Made by a program: the position numbers and the translations under genes
In this document: positions 36,351 to 47,499 of the stretch, piece after piece
How the letters are laid out: every line of letters begins with the position of its first letter
Position numbering within the stretch: position 1 is the first letter of the stretch
Notes under the pieces: generated by a model
Seen by the model: the letters and a program-made list of their open reading frames with translations, nothing else
Told to the model about the DNA's origin: nothing
Database searches by the model: none
Source of the DNA: Lathyrus oleraceus
Taxonomy: Eukaryota > Streptophyta > Magnoliopsida > Fabales > Fabaceae
NCBI RefSeq assembly: GCF_024323335.1
Contig: NC_066581.1
Location: forward strand, 430,484,136 to 430,548,135
Length of the DNA stretch: 64,000 bases
Direction: 5' to 3'

Positions 36351-37818
36351 GGGATGAATACGTGCTGGTTCTGTTAGGTTTTGAAAAATGATTACTCGAC
36401 GTTGGATCGAGGTTTTAGTCTTGTTTTGAAATGGTTATCGAATGTCCATTTTAATTCTTGTATTAACAGGTGAATAAAGAATGAAAGAATAAATTTTATA
36501 CATTTCATGGGAGAGGGGTACATTTGTTATGAATGGGGGTTGACATGGTAATCAAACAATATAAATATATGCCTCATACACCATACAAGTAGGCAACAGT
36601 TAATCAACAATAAGATATTTAAGCAAGTATATAATCGAATCAAATAATCAAAGAATGAAATAATGAAGCATTAAACAATGTATGAGTGTAAGTGCAAGGG
36701 AACTGGCTCATTGTAAGAAAGCCCAAGAGTAAGCTATGTGAGGTTGATGGCGATGCTTAAAAAGCAATCGACTTACAAGGGTGTAAAAAATGGGCTCGAT
36801 ATTAAATCGAGAAAAAATATGATTTTTATAGTTTGAGAAAAATGGTTTTTTTGAACTAAATTCAAATACAATAACTATGCATTATTAACAAATGAAATTA
36901 TAATAAACATAAAAAACAGATATTAACAAAATACTAAAGGAATAAAAATGCTAAAGGAAAATACCATCAAACAAAAAGCAACAAGTGTCACACATGAGTA
37001 TTGAACCCTTCTCTCCTAATATTATGCAACTGCCATCTCTCCACTAGGACACTCAACAATATTTGCTACTGAGATACTACCATAAATATATGAACTGGGC
37101 TAACAGATTTAAAATAAATTAAAAAAAAACATTTTTATGGGTTTTTTATTATTTCTGTTAAAAAATAAAATAAGCTAAATAAATAAAAAGTAAATAATAA
37201 TAATAAAAGAAAATAAAAACATATATTTTTCTGATTTTGTGTTAAAAATGAAATAAACTAAATAATAAAAGAAATAATTAAAAATTAAAAAAAAGAAAAA
37301 AAAAAAGAAAAAAAAAAAAAAAAAAAAAAAAAAAGGAAATGGAAACAGCAAGCTCGTCTCCATCGTCTTCCTCCCTCGCTCTCTCTCAAACTCTCTCAAG
37401 CTCAGGGAAAACTCTCCCTCATCGCTCTCTCAATCTCGTTCGCACCTATCTCTCATTCTCACCAGAACCCTCTCAAACGCGCTCTCTCTATCTCACCAAA
37501 ATCGTTCTCTCTCAACTCTCAATATCTCCCTCTCACTCACACGATATCTCCATCAACAAGCATATGAAAAGGATAAAAGGAAAAAAGGAGAAATTCTTAC
37601 AAAGTGTCACGACGGTGGTGAAAGGCGTGAAGAAGCTGGCCTCCAGGTAATCGATTTTGGGATTTTTCTTTGTTTCAGACTTTCGCCCTCCAAGTCTTCT
37701 GTGAATAGTGGCCGCCTCTAACCTTTAGAAATTAGGGTTTTCTTTGCTTCAGATTTTTGCCTCTCAGTTTCTGTTGTGCTCTTTAGACAAATCCCCCCTC
37801 CTCTTACTGATTTCTCTC

Positions 37819-37826
37819 CTTTTATA
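37819..37826 (-). promoter_or_regulatory. TATA box of the element E LTR
   Basis: The minus strand reads TATAAAAG in the context GAAATATAAAAGGAGAG, ahead of a GA-rich leader. It separates the gene-fragment mosaic (upstream) from the presumed transcribed LTR part (downstream). No transcription start can be shown from sequence alone. Confidence 0.5.
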
Positions 37827-38421
37827 TTTCTCTGAATTAGGGTTTCAAAGGTGCCTTTGGTAATCCAGAAGAGTAACTCTGCAAGGCACTTTTGGTGTTC
37901 AGAAACTGGATTGACCCCTTTGATGTATGGATTCGAGACAGGTAATCTGAGCATCTGAGCATTCCTCTCTGTTTTTGTTTTAATTCCCGTTTGGGAATTT
38001 CTGGATTTTGAATTTTACTGCTTTGAGTAATTCTCCACTTTTTACTGCAGTGATTTTTTTTTAGAAAACTCTGTTGATTTGGTTGAGGTTCAATGGCTGA
38101 GTTACTTGGAAGTGAAGACACAAGGGAAAACACAACCAACATGGTTGCTAGACGATTAATTTCAAATTCTTCTGAGGAGTTGGAGCTAATGCATTAGGTT
38201 TGCATTGTATTTGCAGAAGAATACAGTTTTGCTCTGTGAAAGTTGGATTTGAATTACGAACAGTGTCTTTAAGAGTTGCTTCAGAAGACTCCTTGGTGTT
38301 ATCTCCAAGCATCAATATTCTGTCATGAATTAACTTGCAACGCCAATGCGGGGAGGGTTTTCGGAATAAAGCTCGTACTGTGATTCGACGAAGTCAAGGG
38401 CAAGAGTACTGCTAGATTCAT

Positions 38422-38502
38422 AGGGTTGTCTCCAGAACTGATCCTTTTGATTTCCTGGTTGATATTATGCCTCGGGAGGACTTGTGTGATAAAGTGCTAG
38501 CA
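38422..38502 (+). pseudogene. NF-YC: NF-YC fragment (captured)
   Basis: The plus-strand frame reads VVSRTDPFDFLVDIMPREDL then CDKVLA. This is the end of the histone-fold region of NF-YC, a subunit of the CCAAT-binding factor. Only about 27 codons are present. It is the one recognised fragment on the plus strand; the others are on the minus strand. The stretch to the left (37860-38420) has splice-like GTAATC/TTTACTGCAG borders and an open AELLGSEDTRENTT segment that I cannot assign. Confidence 0.65.
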
Positions 38503-38752
38503 TGCGTGTTGGAGACCCTGTTGACGGAATTCCTTACAGTAATAAACCCTCACTCTCAGGAGAATTCTCGCCTTGCTGTAATTGTTGTAATTTCTTCACC
38601 ATGGAGATCATAATGACAGATTCCCCGGGATTCAAAAATTGTTGCCATTTTGAATCAAAGGAATCAGTTGAAGCTAGCCTGGTTATTGAACCAGTTCCCT
38701 CTGAAGACGGTGCAGTGCCATCAGGCTGTCTAGCAGAAGCTGCAGAACCATC

Positions 38753-39573
38753 CTGAGGAGCCCAATGTTGCCTTGAATCTAAGTAGACAAACATTGGATC
38801 CAATACACGACGCATAGTTGTGCTTTCCTTGGCTAATTCAACCAGTCTTTGAATGCATATTTGAGCCCATATTTCTGGTTTTTCAATTTCTTCTCTTGTT
38901 AAGAGGGAAGGATCCTTTACTTCGGGCCGTGGTTGGATAATCAAGCAACTAGAGCGATTGTCATAAAATCAGCAAAAATGTATGAAAATTCAGTCATGAA
39001 CCAAACCATTGCTGATAGACATTGCAAGCTCGACGCCCTCAAGCTGCAGTTTTCGAGTGTTTCACCGGGCTCCTGTGATAGCATGCATACTTTCTTCACC
39101 AATTTCTCCATGTTATGTGTGTAAGTAGAATCTACCTGACAGTAGATGAACCTTGTTAAGGACTGGCAACCAAGTGTCTGAATAGTCTCATCCTTGGAAT
39201 AGTCCAAGAGCCCCGAAATCACATTAAGCACATCAACAACAAAATATGTTATTTGCACCTTACAAATGGAAAGCAACTTAATGAAAGATTCTGCTACAAT
39301 CTTGACTAGTTTGATGTGCTCAGATCTCAGTTCTTTGTAGCATCGTTCTTCAAGATATTTTTCTATCTTGGTGGTCCGAAAAGGGTTTTTAGCGGCATAT
39401 TCACATAATTTGACGATTTTCCTTTCGTTTGGAAGCTCATCAGGGGATTTAGGGAATTTGGCAAGCAATTTTCTGTAACGTTTAACAGGCTGTCTTGATC
39501 TTGACCTCAAAGCAGGACAACAAACACACATGCTCCCACAAGCCGGGAAAATCTTCCTAGAGATGATCCCCAT
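38753..39573 (-). pseudogene. SRL2: EFR3/SRL2-like fragment (captured)
   Basis: It begins at the ATG at 39573 (MGIISRKIFPACGSMCVCCP), preceded by a short 5'UTR-like stretch. About 204 residues follow without an intron (SRQPVKRYRKLL, NERKIVKLCEYAAKNPFR, CQSLTRFIYCQVD). Near 38945 a reading-frame jump removes an internal segment, and it continues as [15 protein letters not shown] to DSRQHWAPQ. Plant EFR3-type proteins are membrane scaffolds with many exons. The uninterrupted reading suggests a spliced source. The tail after WAPQ (38534-38752) is from something I do not recognise. Confidence 0.85.
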
Positions 39574-39619
39574 TTTCTAGTTCCTTTGAAAGAAGATCTG
39601 AGAGTGGTAGGTGAAGGAA

Positions 39620-39998
39620 CTTCAACAATGGAAGCAAGTGAGAATTGTAATAATTGGTACTGTAACTGTAGTACGGTAGAAGTATTATGAAAATCAGCAG
39701 CGCCATAACTTCTAAGGATCTTTCCAGCTTTGGCATTGACTTCAAATACAGTGTTTCTTTTGGATCCAAGTATAACAGCTCCATCTTTGAAGGCAATGAG
39801 TGATAATTGTCAGTTTTTGTAGACATGGAACGTGAAGCTGAATCTTCTTTAGTAGTTGAGAATAGTCTATCGCAAGAATTAGATGATGATCTCCGTGCTT
39901 CTTTGTACCTGGACAAATGAGATTCTTCCACATCATCCGCTAGAATATCTATATTTGAATTACCCAAGGAAGGCACAGTCTTGCACTTAGAGGTATCA
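39620..39998 (-). pseudogene. Unassigned captured coding-like fragment
   Basis: An open stretch (VPSLGNSNIDILADDVEESH, RRSSSNSCDRLFS) lies between the pectin acetylesterase and EFR3 fragments on the same strand. The Ser-rich text resembles a disordered region of a real protein, but I do not recognise the family. It ends in a hydrophobic, probably non-native tail. Confidence 0.4.
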
Positions 39999-40002
39999 AC
40001 TA

Positions 40003-40690
40003 TTGATTTCTGAAGTCTTGGAGGAGCTGAATTTGAGACGAGCTACAATTTGCATGGTTTGATTTGCAGTCATTCCAAGAGCCAAGAGGATCGGTTGTCA
40101 CTGGGGCTAAACTTGCTTGAACCTGCCACACATCATAAGCCGTGTTGAGTAGAAACAACGGTGTCTCAACATGTTCAACCAAATTCTGAGGAAAGAAGCA
40201 CGAAGTTGGGTCCAGTTTGTTGAGACAATTCTTTGGAAGATTTTTTTGTATTTCCTGTAACTGAACTACGCCTCCGAACAGATTTCTCAATGTGCGTCCT
40301 CCAGATACATCAATTGCATCTAGAAAAAATCCTGCATCACTACGACACTTCACTTTGCAAGATTTTGGTAACAAGTTCTGGAACTCATCACAATGTAGTA
40401 TGGATGCAAGGCCACCCGCAGAACATCCAGAGAGAAGGGCCTGTTCGGCATTATGCATTCCTTGAGACATTAATTCCTCTATTGCAGCTAGCCATATTTT
40501 GTCCTCGAAACTGAAGTCCTGCAGCCTCATTTTCACTATCTCCGGTAAAAGATGCTCCATCACAGTACCTTAATTTGACTCTATTCCAGTTAAAGAAATC
40601 AGGGTTTTCTTCTGGTTTATTACTCAATATTCCTGTGAATGGTATTTGATTTTCCATGTAGTTTGAGGAACCACGACGAGTCTTTTTTTT
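40003..40690 (-). pseudogene. PAE: Pectin acetylesterase fragment (captured)
   Basis: About 225 residues of a plant pectin acetylesterase: [20 protein letters not shown], the nucleophile motif GCSAGG in [23 protein letters not shown], then [13 protein letters not shown] and [12 protein letters not shown] one-base frameshift lies near 40510-40520. The family removes acetyl groups from cell-wall pectin. Family genes usually have many short exons, and no intron is present, so a spliced template is likely. Confidence 0.9.
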
Positions 40691-40716
40691 TTTATACACA
40701 CAGTTTCTGATAGTGT

Positions 40717-40872
40717 TACATCAACCTCCACTACTGTCATGTTGTGACCCGCAATGGCAAAGGAAAGCTCGTCGTTGAGTGCAGCGTTGATGATTCTCAT
40801 GAGGTATGTCTTCCCTTGCTCTACCTCCATTGCAAATGTATGCTTTTCAAAACAAGGAAATAGTGGTCCTGG
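40717..40872 (-). pseudogene. LAC: Laccase fragment (captured)
   Basis: 52 residues ([44 protein letters not shown]) match the first two cupredoxin domains of plant laccases, multicopper oxidases of lignin formation. It is fused downstream to an unrelated lysine-rich tail and then to pectin acetylesterase. The 40873-40937 stretch upstream is unassigned. Confidence 0.85.
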
Positions 40873-40937
40873 TTTGTATTGTATGAACTGGAACATAATG
40901 CCTTGTACCTTACTGTCACCTATTGTATATCTTAATC

Positions 40938-40997
40938 TTTTGTCAAGAATATATTTGAACATTTGACATCGCGGTGTAGAATGTGATTTGTATGCAT
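40938..40997 (-). pseudogene. NEK: NEK-type kinase catalytic-loop fragment (captured)
   Basis: The frame reads [16 protein letters not shown], the HRDxKxxN catalytic loop in the form typical of plant NEK kinases. Only about 20 codons are present, so the family call rests on one motif. Confidence 0.6.
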
Positions 40998-41007
40998 CTT
41001 GGTGTCA

Positions 41008-41439
<432 letters not shown>

Positions 41440-41472
41440 TCAGCTTGTTAACCCCAATCTTTCTTTTGCAGG

Positions 41473-41578
41473 GTGATTTTCGGTTATCCAGAAGATATTG
41501 TTGCAGGCCTGACGAATGCAGTTTCGGTTTCGGTGCCGTTGCATTCATTTGTGTGGGGTTTGCATTTGGCCTTACAAG
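41473..41578 (+). other. Exon-like segment on the opposite strand
   Basis: The plus strand has a pyrimidine-rich acceptor (TCTTTCTTTTGCAG, ending 41472) and a strong donor (AAG/GTGAGT at 41579). The 106-bp segment between reads GDFRLSRRYCC then FGFGAVAFICVGFAFGLT, a possible membrane segment. I cannot name the gene. If real, it shows that unspliced genomic DNA was captured as well. Confidence 0.35.
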
Positions 41579-41777
41579 GTGAGTTGTGTTTGCTGGATGT
41601 TGTATACCAGAGCGAAATTGCTCTAACCCTGTTATTGACTGTTTTCAACTGATGCGACTTTTCAACACATTATGAAACACGGACTGCTTCTGACCTTGAA
41701 ATTTGGCGCATTGAAGATAAATATTCATAGAAAATATCACCTTTCAATGCTAAGGTTATTCTTGCAGGAACAACGGA

Positions 41778-41888
41778 TTGAACAGCCTCCTTACTCAGCC
41801 TCTCAACACCTAACTTTCTTGGACTTTGCTCCAGGACTGCGGCACGGGTGTCTGTATAGATTCGAAAGAGCTGTTGTTGATGGCCTGC
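41778..41888 (-). pseudogene. EXO70: EXO70 fragment (captured)
   Basis: Fused in frame after the SEC61 fragment: [20 protein letters not shown] then [14 protein letters not shown]. This matches the N-terminal half of plant EXO70A-type exocyst subunits. About 36 codons. Confidence 0.65.
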
Positions 41889-41891
41889 TTG

Positions 41892-42380
41892 AACCATTTG
41901 TTGTTCCTTCAACTGCTTGGCAACATCCCTAGCAGATGAACCAGAGACTTCAATCCAAGTTTTGGAGAACAAGGCACAGGCTGACAGCATAAACACCAGG
42001 TAGAACAGTGCATGGAAAGGATTGGCGGCCATATCAGCTAAGCTAGAGGGTGCAGTTATATAGTATGCAATGCCACCAACAGGAATAGAGTGACCGCCTC
42101 CATATTCAGATTCCTTCCATTTTCCCAACAGATCCACAATGAAGTTTCCGGCATACTTTCTGTGTAGCAGCTGGGAAAGGAAGTAGAGATTGGAAACAAG
42201 GGCAGACTGAAGAATAATGGGCATGTTGGAGGTGTAAAACAGTTTGATTGGATATGAGCCCTGCTGTCCACGAGCATTCTTCGACCTTACAGGCAAAACC
42301 ACGCGGAAACCTTGGAAGTATATCACAATTAGAAAGATCAAAACAGGAGCCAGCAGATTTGTGACAATATTTAGGCATGG
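41892..42380 (-). pseudogene. SEC61A: SEC61 alpha fragment (captured)
   Basis: About 160 residues from the middle of the ER translocon channel: [59 protein letters not shown] and [18 protein letters not shown]. Very well conserved, open and intron-free. It is fused directly to EXO70 text after EQQMV. Confidence 0.95.
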
Positions 42381-42399
42381 GAAGTTGCATCTTGTTATT

Positions 42400-43022
42400 T
42401 ATATTTTCCTACTTGTATTCAAACTTTAGGACATGATATATCTCTTGTATACTTTTATTTACATGTCTTGATTTTGGGAGAAAATGACTGCATTTCTTCT
42501 TTATGATATGCTTTGTAAATGGATATTCAATGGACAAATATGGGTGAATTTTTGGGTTGACTTTGGTCAAAGTTGACCAAAAAGTCAACTGTAGACTGAA
42601 GTCAACAGTTGGTCAAAAAAAATGCCAAATTGTATTTTTCGTATGGAATCAAATGTAATGAAATAAAATTGAAATAAATTGAAATGGATTAACAAAATGG
42701 TTTGAAGTTGGTTTTCACAATTGGTTTAGTCATGACTTGAATAACTTGATTGATAATGTGTATGAACAAAACCATGAAATAAGACCATAAGGTTGGGGTT
42801 TTGGCATAGTATCCATGAACCAAAAAACATGACTAGAAAGTGGCTTGAAACACAAGAAACCTTTTTTTTTTTTTTCTTCAAATGTCCCAGACCATAGATA
42901 TATCCACAATCACCACACCATGACTTTGAATCAAAACCAATCCTCATGTAAAACCAAAATTAGGTTAGGCCAAGCATGCCAAACAAACATAAAAAATTCA
43001 GGAGCAAAATCGGGGTATGACA
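42400..43022 (-). repeat. U3 start of the element E LTR
   Basis: On the minus strand it begins TGTCATACCCCGATTTTGC and contains TTGACTTTTTGGTCAACTTT-type words near 42545-42610, which are common in Ogre/Tat LTRs (compare 32860-32890). It ends where SEC61 coding text begins. Confidence 0.6.
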
Positions 43023-43680
43023 CCCTGCTTTGGCTCGCCGTCAACTTGGGTTCCCCTTGAAAGACAAGCCTAATAACACTCAGTTAGAAGGTTTTTTCTA
43101 TCAAGAGGGTAAAGATCCCAAACATTTGAAGTAGAAAATGGTGCATGATTGGAATAATGTGCATAGGAAAGGAAAATCCAAGTTTGGTCCGCGCAACTGT
43201 GTAGCTTTGGAAGCTTACACTATTTGGGTGAAGAAGAGAGCTTTGGAGCTGAAGATGTTGTATGCTTGTGAAAGACCTATGTGTTTGGTTGTGGTTGAGC
43301 CATCAACTCTCCCTAACTAAGATGTAGAGGAGTTGGAAGACGCACTCGCCCAGATAAAGCAAGAGAAGGATATGTGGGAAGAACGGTTCCATGCTTTGAG
43401 CCGAAAGCATGAAGAATTGCAACTTGAGTCGAAAGACAAGGATGCACTTATTGAACTTCTCGAAGACCGAGTAGTGAAGAGACAGAGAGACCCAGAGGGT
43501 CTATCTTCCTCTAGTATGCCTCAGCCTTCCGGTGCTTGGAAGAAGATTGTTGATCAGTTTGTCCTTGAGAAGGCTCGGATGAAGACATCCTTTTAGCCTG
43601 AGATTCGACGCATCCGAAGGAAGTATGTACCTGCAGCCAGATCATCTGATACTGTTGTTAAGGGATCCTTAGGATGATAA
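43023..43680 (+). pseudogene. Ogre ORF1, 3' part
   Basis: It continues the frame interrupted at 34751: ALARRQLGFPL, QLEGFFYQEGKDPK, a stop at 43135, then VHDWNNVHRKGKSKFGPRNC and YTIWVKKRALELKMLYACER. A predicted coiled coil follows (EELEDALAQIKQEKDMWEER, LIELLEDRVVKRQ). Stops are at 43135, 43318 and 43594. ORF1 lies ahead of gag in Ogre elements; its function is unknown. Confidence 0.8.
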
Positions 43681-43933
43681 TTTTCCTTTTCTCTTTTATT
43701 TGTACTTTTGTTTCTGAAATTGTACTCAGTGTAATCCTTCCAAATTTTATGAATAAAAATAGATTTTATGGTCAATCAAATTGTTATTATTATATATTTG
43801 CAAATAAAACTTCATATGTTCCTTGAAATTAACAAACAGATCAAAATCATTGCATTTCATGCATCATTTGCATAGCAGGTTTTCTTCCTCCAGATGTCTT
43901 ATCAGTTATTCTTCTGTGCTTCAGCCAAGCTGA

Positions 43934-45116
43934 CTCACCGATACAACACTCGCGTTAATCAACCCAATATCATGAAGGATCTAGAGTAAGAGAACAGAGG
44001 AGCTGAAGGATGAAATTGCACGATTAATAACTATGATGGAGTTTGTCCTTGCTGCACAGAACCAGTCTTCACCAACTCTCGTAACTCCTCCCCAGAGGAT
44101 TATCATTTCTGAGGTTTCTACCTCCATTGTTCCTGTTACTTCCAGCTAATCCAGTCCTTCTATGCCTGTCGGGTTCCCTTGGAGAATTCCATCCAACTTT
44201 ATGCCAGAAGGGTATGCACCCCACCTTTGTCTCTATACTGGAATCTAGCCCAGTCATGTAAGTACCTCCTCCAGCTGTTAACACTCTGCCTCTTGTTGAG
44301 GACACCATCTACCATTCTGAGCCATCTGAAGGTCCAGACGTATATGAGAAAATGGACAAAATGAAGGATCCGTTTCTCGAGCTGCGTAAAGAGTTGAAGA
44401 CTCTGAGAGGAAATGACTTGTTTGGGAAGAGTGCCACTGAGCTCTGCCTTGTGCCTAATGTAAAGATCCTGGTGAAGTTCAAAGTCCCTAACTTTGAAAA
44501 GTATAAGGGAAACACTTGTCTTCTCAGCCACCTTGTGATGTACGCCAAAAATATGTCTACTCAAACTGATAATGATCAGTTGTTGATTCACTACTTCCAA
44601 GACAATTTGACTGGTGCCTCTTCGAGATGGTATATGGGGTTAGACAGTGCAAGTGTCCATACTTTCAACGAACTGGGTGAAGCTTTTGTTAAGCAGTACA
44701 AATACAATGTTGATATGGCACCCGATAGAGACCAGTTGAGGTCTATGTCTCATAAAGATAAGGAGACATTCAAGGAGTATACCCAGAGGTGGAGAGAGAT
44801 TGCTTCCCAAATTTGTCCATCATTGGAAGAGAAAGAGATGACGAAGATCTTCCTGAAGACCCTGAGTTCGATTTACTACGAACGTATGATTGCTAGTGCC
44901 CCCAATGACTTTATCGAAATGGTAAATATGGGGATGAGGTTAGAAGAGGGAGTCCGTGAAGGACGTATGTCTAAAGAAGAAGCATTGTCTAGCAAGAAGT
45001 ATGGGGGTAGTTTCTTCAAGAGGAAGGAGGGGGAAACTAATTCATTATCTGTGGGGAGGCAGATGAGGCCTCATGTCAGAAAGAGTTCTCAACCTCGTCA
45101 ACACCAACATCAGGTT
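43934..45116 (+). pseudogene. Ogre F gag
   Basis: The likely start is near 43934 (MTHRYNTRVN). The N-terminal 130 codons have stops and frame changes. From 44352 a 255-residue stretch is open and holds the gag domain: KFKVPNFEKYKGN, LLIHYFQDNLTGASSRWYMG, YKYNVDMAPDRDQL and YTQRWREIASQICPSLEEKE. The region 43681-43933, between ORF1 and gag, is AT-rich and noncoding. Confidence 0.85.
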
Positions 45117-45722
45117 TAATCAGTAATTCTAGTTTTTTCTAATAATTACAACAATCAATCAAATCCGACTCAGCAACAACAATGTCAACAACAACCGTAA
45201 CAAAAAACCAACTACAACGACAAAAATAATAATCAGCAAATTTTTGAGAGGAAGAAGGTCTCATTTGAACCTATTCCTATGTCCTATGCAAAATTGTATC
45301 CATTCTTGGTTCTCAAGAATGCCATTCAACCCAGAAACCCACCGCAGATTCCTGAGCCACTTCCATGGTGGTTCAAACCTGAACTTCGTTGTGTTTTTTA
45401 CCAGGGAGCCCCTGGCCACGACATAGAGAATTGTTATCCATTGAATTATGAAGTACAAAAGCTCATGAAGAGTGGGATGGTGTTCTTTAAGGACCAAGCA
45501 CCTAATGTGAAAGCTAATTCGTTGCCTTCTCAAGGTAATGCTTCAGTCAACGTGGTAGATGGTTGTCCTGGTGAGTACAAGGTTTATGATGTCTTCCATA
45601 TCAGACAATCTTTGATGGCAATTCATAAAGATATTTGTTTGGTCAGTGACTGTGAGCATGACCATGATGATTGTGTGATATGCAGTATGAACCCTCGTGG
45701 ATGGATGTGTTATTGTCAATAG
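45117..45722 (+). pseudogene. Ogre F gag C-terminal region with knuckle
   Basis: A Gln/Asn-rich linker (45120-45240, with a stop at 45199) precedes FERKKVSFEPIPMSYAKLYP and the knuckle-like CVFYQGAPGHDIENCYPL. This is the usual Ogre gag-protease linker. A stop at 45720 ends the open part. Confidence 0.75.
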
Positions 45723-45729
45723 GGATATT

Positions 45730-47220
45730 CAGAGGTTGATGGATGAAGGGCTTATTTAGATTTGTCAGTCGAGAGATATAAATGATGTGAACGCGATCAT
45801 GCCAGTATTCAAGACCCCCGAGCGGGTAGTTATTCAATTTGATAGCAGCAACAACAACAATGTTAATAGATCGGTATCGCCGTTAGTTATACGGTTAGCA
45901 GGCCCTGTTCTGTATGCATCCGATAAAGTTGTGTCTTATCAGTACAATGCCACGATGGTTGAGAATGGTCAAAAGGTTCCTTTACTAGTTGCAGATTTTA
46001 TGGTAAATATTATTGATATCGCGAAGGTGACCCATATTGGTCGTGTGTTCGGTCTTGTTTTTCCGAAGGAGGTAGAAGATGTTGCAGCCAGTAAGATGGA
46101 AGAGATTCCAGCAACAAATCTAGTTAGCACTTCATTGTGTCAGTCTGGTGAATCCAGCAAACTGAAGACTAATGATGATGAAAAAGTTCTGAAGTAAATA
46201 AGAAGAAGTGAGTTCAATGTCGTGGAGCAGCTGCTCCAAACCCCGTAAAAAATCTTCGTGCTGTCATTATTGATGAATTCTGAGGCACATAGGGAGGCAT
46301 TGCAGAAAGTTCTCGAGCATGCTTATGTAGAGCATGATGTGATTGTGGATCAGTTTGACCACATTGTCGCCAATATTACTTCTTGTAATAATCTGAGCTT
46401 TTATGATGAAGAGCTTCCCGAGGAAGGCAGAAATCACAATTTGGCGTTGCATATTTCTATAAATTGCAAGGAGGATGTTATGTCCAATGTGTTTGTTGAC
46501 ATTGGTTCGTCTTTGAACGTTCTTTCGAAATCAACTTTTTCAAGGCTTTCCTACCAAGGCGCTCCAATGAGGTACAATGGCGTAATTGTCAAAGTGTTTG
46601 ACGGTTCCTGTAAAACTGTCATTGGTGAAGTGGACCTTCCAATTAAGATAGGTCCGAGTGATTTCCAAATTACTTTCTAGGTAATAGATATCCACCCGGC
46701 CTACACTTGTTTATTGGGAAGTCCATGGATTCATGAAGCCGGAGCTGTAACGTCTACTCTTCACCAGAAGCTAAAATTTGTAAAGAACAACAAGCTTGTC
46801 GTTGTTGGTGGAGAAACAACGCTATTAGTGAGCCATTTGTCATCCTTTTCATACATTGAAGCAGGGGAGGAGGTTGGAACTCCGTTCCAAGCCTTGTCTA
46901 TTGCTGATGAAGTAAAGAAAACTAGGGCACCAATGTCTTCTTTAAAGGATGCACAAAAGGCAATTGAGGCTGGAAACATCGATCAGTTGGGTCGTTTGAT
47001 AGAGATTGCTGAGAACAAGGATAGGGCTGGATTGAGATTTCAACCAGGGTAGTTCAACATCAGAGCTGAAGTTATGCAACCGAGTTTCCGCAGTGGTGGG
47101 TTCATTCATGGGAATGATCAACACTCAGCTGCCGTGATTGAGGATGGTGATGATGAAGACGAAACCTGTGCCAACTTTGTGACACGTGGCTAGACTTGTA
47201 ACAATTGGGTTGATGTTGAT
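45730..47220 (+). pseudogene. Ogre F protease region
   Basis: The frame reads VIRLAGPVLYASDKVVSYQY, HREALQKVLEHAYVEHDV and the retropepsin core NVFVDIGSSLNVLSKSTF. The catalytic triad at 46498-46506 is Asp-Ile-Gly instead of Asp-Thr-Gly, so the protease would be inactive. AYTCLLGSPWIHEAGAVTST follows. Stops at 46196, near 46245 and at 46678. Confidence 0.8.
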
Positions 47221-47244
47221 GTTCCTACTATTATTCATCGCTCT

Positions 47245-47496
47245 AAGTAATTTGTTTTTCATTTTTAATAAAAATCCTTCTCCTATGCCTAAGGGAGAAG
47301 TGAACATTGTTGGGCATTTCTTTTATCATCAATAAAATACAATTTTATTCATCCACATCTATGATGTTTTGTTTTTACTTTTTGCTTTTCTGAAAATGGT
47401 AATCACAAAGAACATGAATAAACAATAATCTTCCATCTGCATAATATTTGGTCACAATTCACTTCTCTAAAATCAAAATATCAAATCATTATGCAG
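47245..47496 (+). other. Candidate Ogre intron between protease and RT
   Basis: A 250-base AT-rich stretch separates the acidic end of the protease ORF (about 47220) from the RT ORF. It ends with a good acceptor, AATCATTATGCAG at 47496. The donor is not certain (GTAATTTG near 47247 is one option). An intron at this place is known in Ogre elements. It could also be plain noncoding spacer. Confidence 0.5.
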
Positions 47497-47499
47497 GTT

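Larger units (their letters stand above)
34752..37860 (-). repeat. Promoter and transcribed part of the element E LTR
   Basis: On the minus strand it runs from a TATA box (37819-37826) through a GA-rich leader, a T-run (37290-37335 on the minus strand), minisatellite and hairpin modules to GGTGCTAATACCTTCCCTTC, GGTGGCGACTCTTC and the end GGGTTGCGACA. The last part parallels the LTR ends of C and D. Open frames here (for example 35350-35820 plus strand) are repeat-driven. Confidence 0.6.

Noticed and set aside
37339..37650. 103-codon Ser-rich plus-strand ORF after a poly-A run
   Set aside because: It is the complement of the GA-rich leader of the element E LTR, and the LTR is transcribed on the other strand.
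37650..37780. Apparent plus-strand introns (GTAATCG...TTTCAG)
   Set aside because: They lie in the presumed transcribed part of the minus-strand LTR; such short GT/AG pairs are common by chance.
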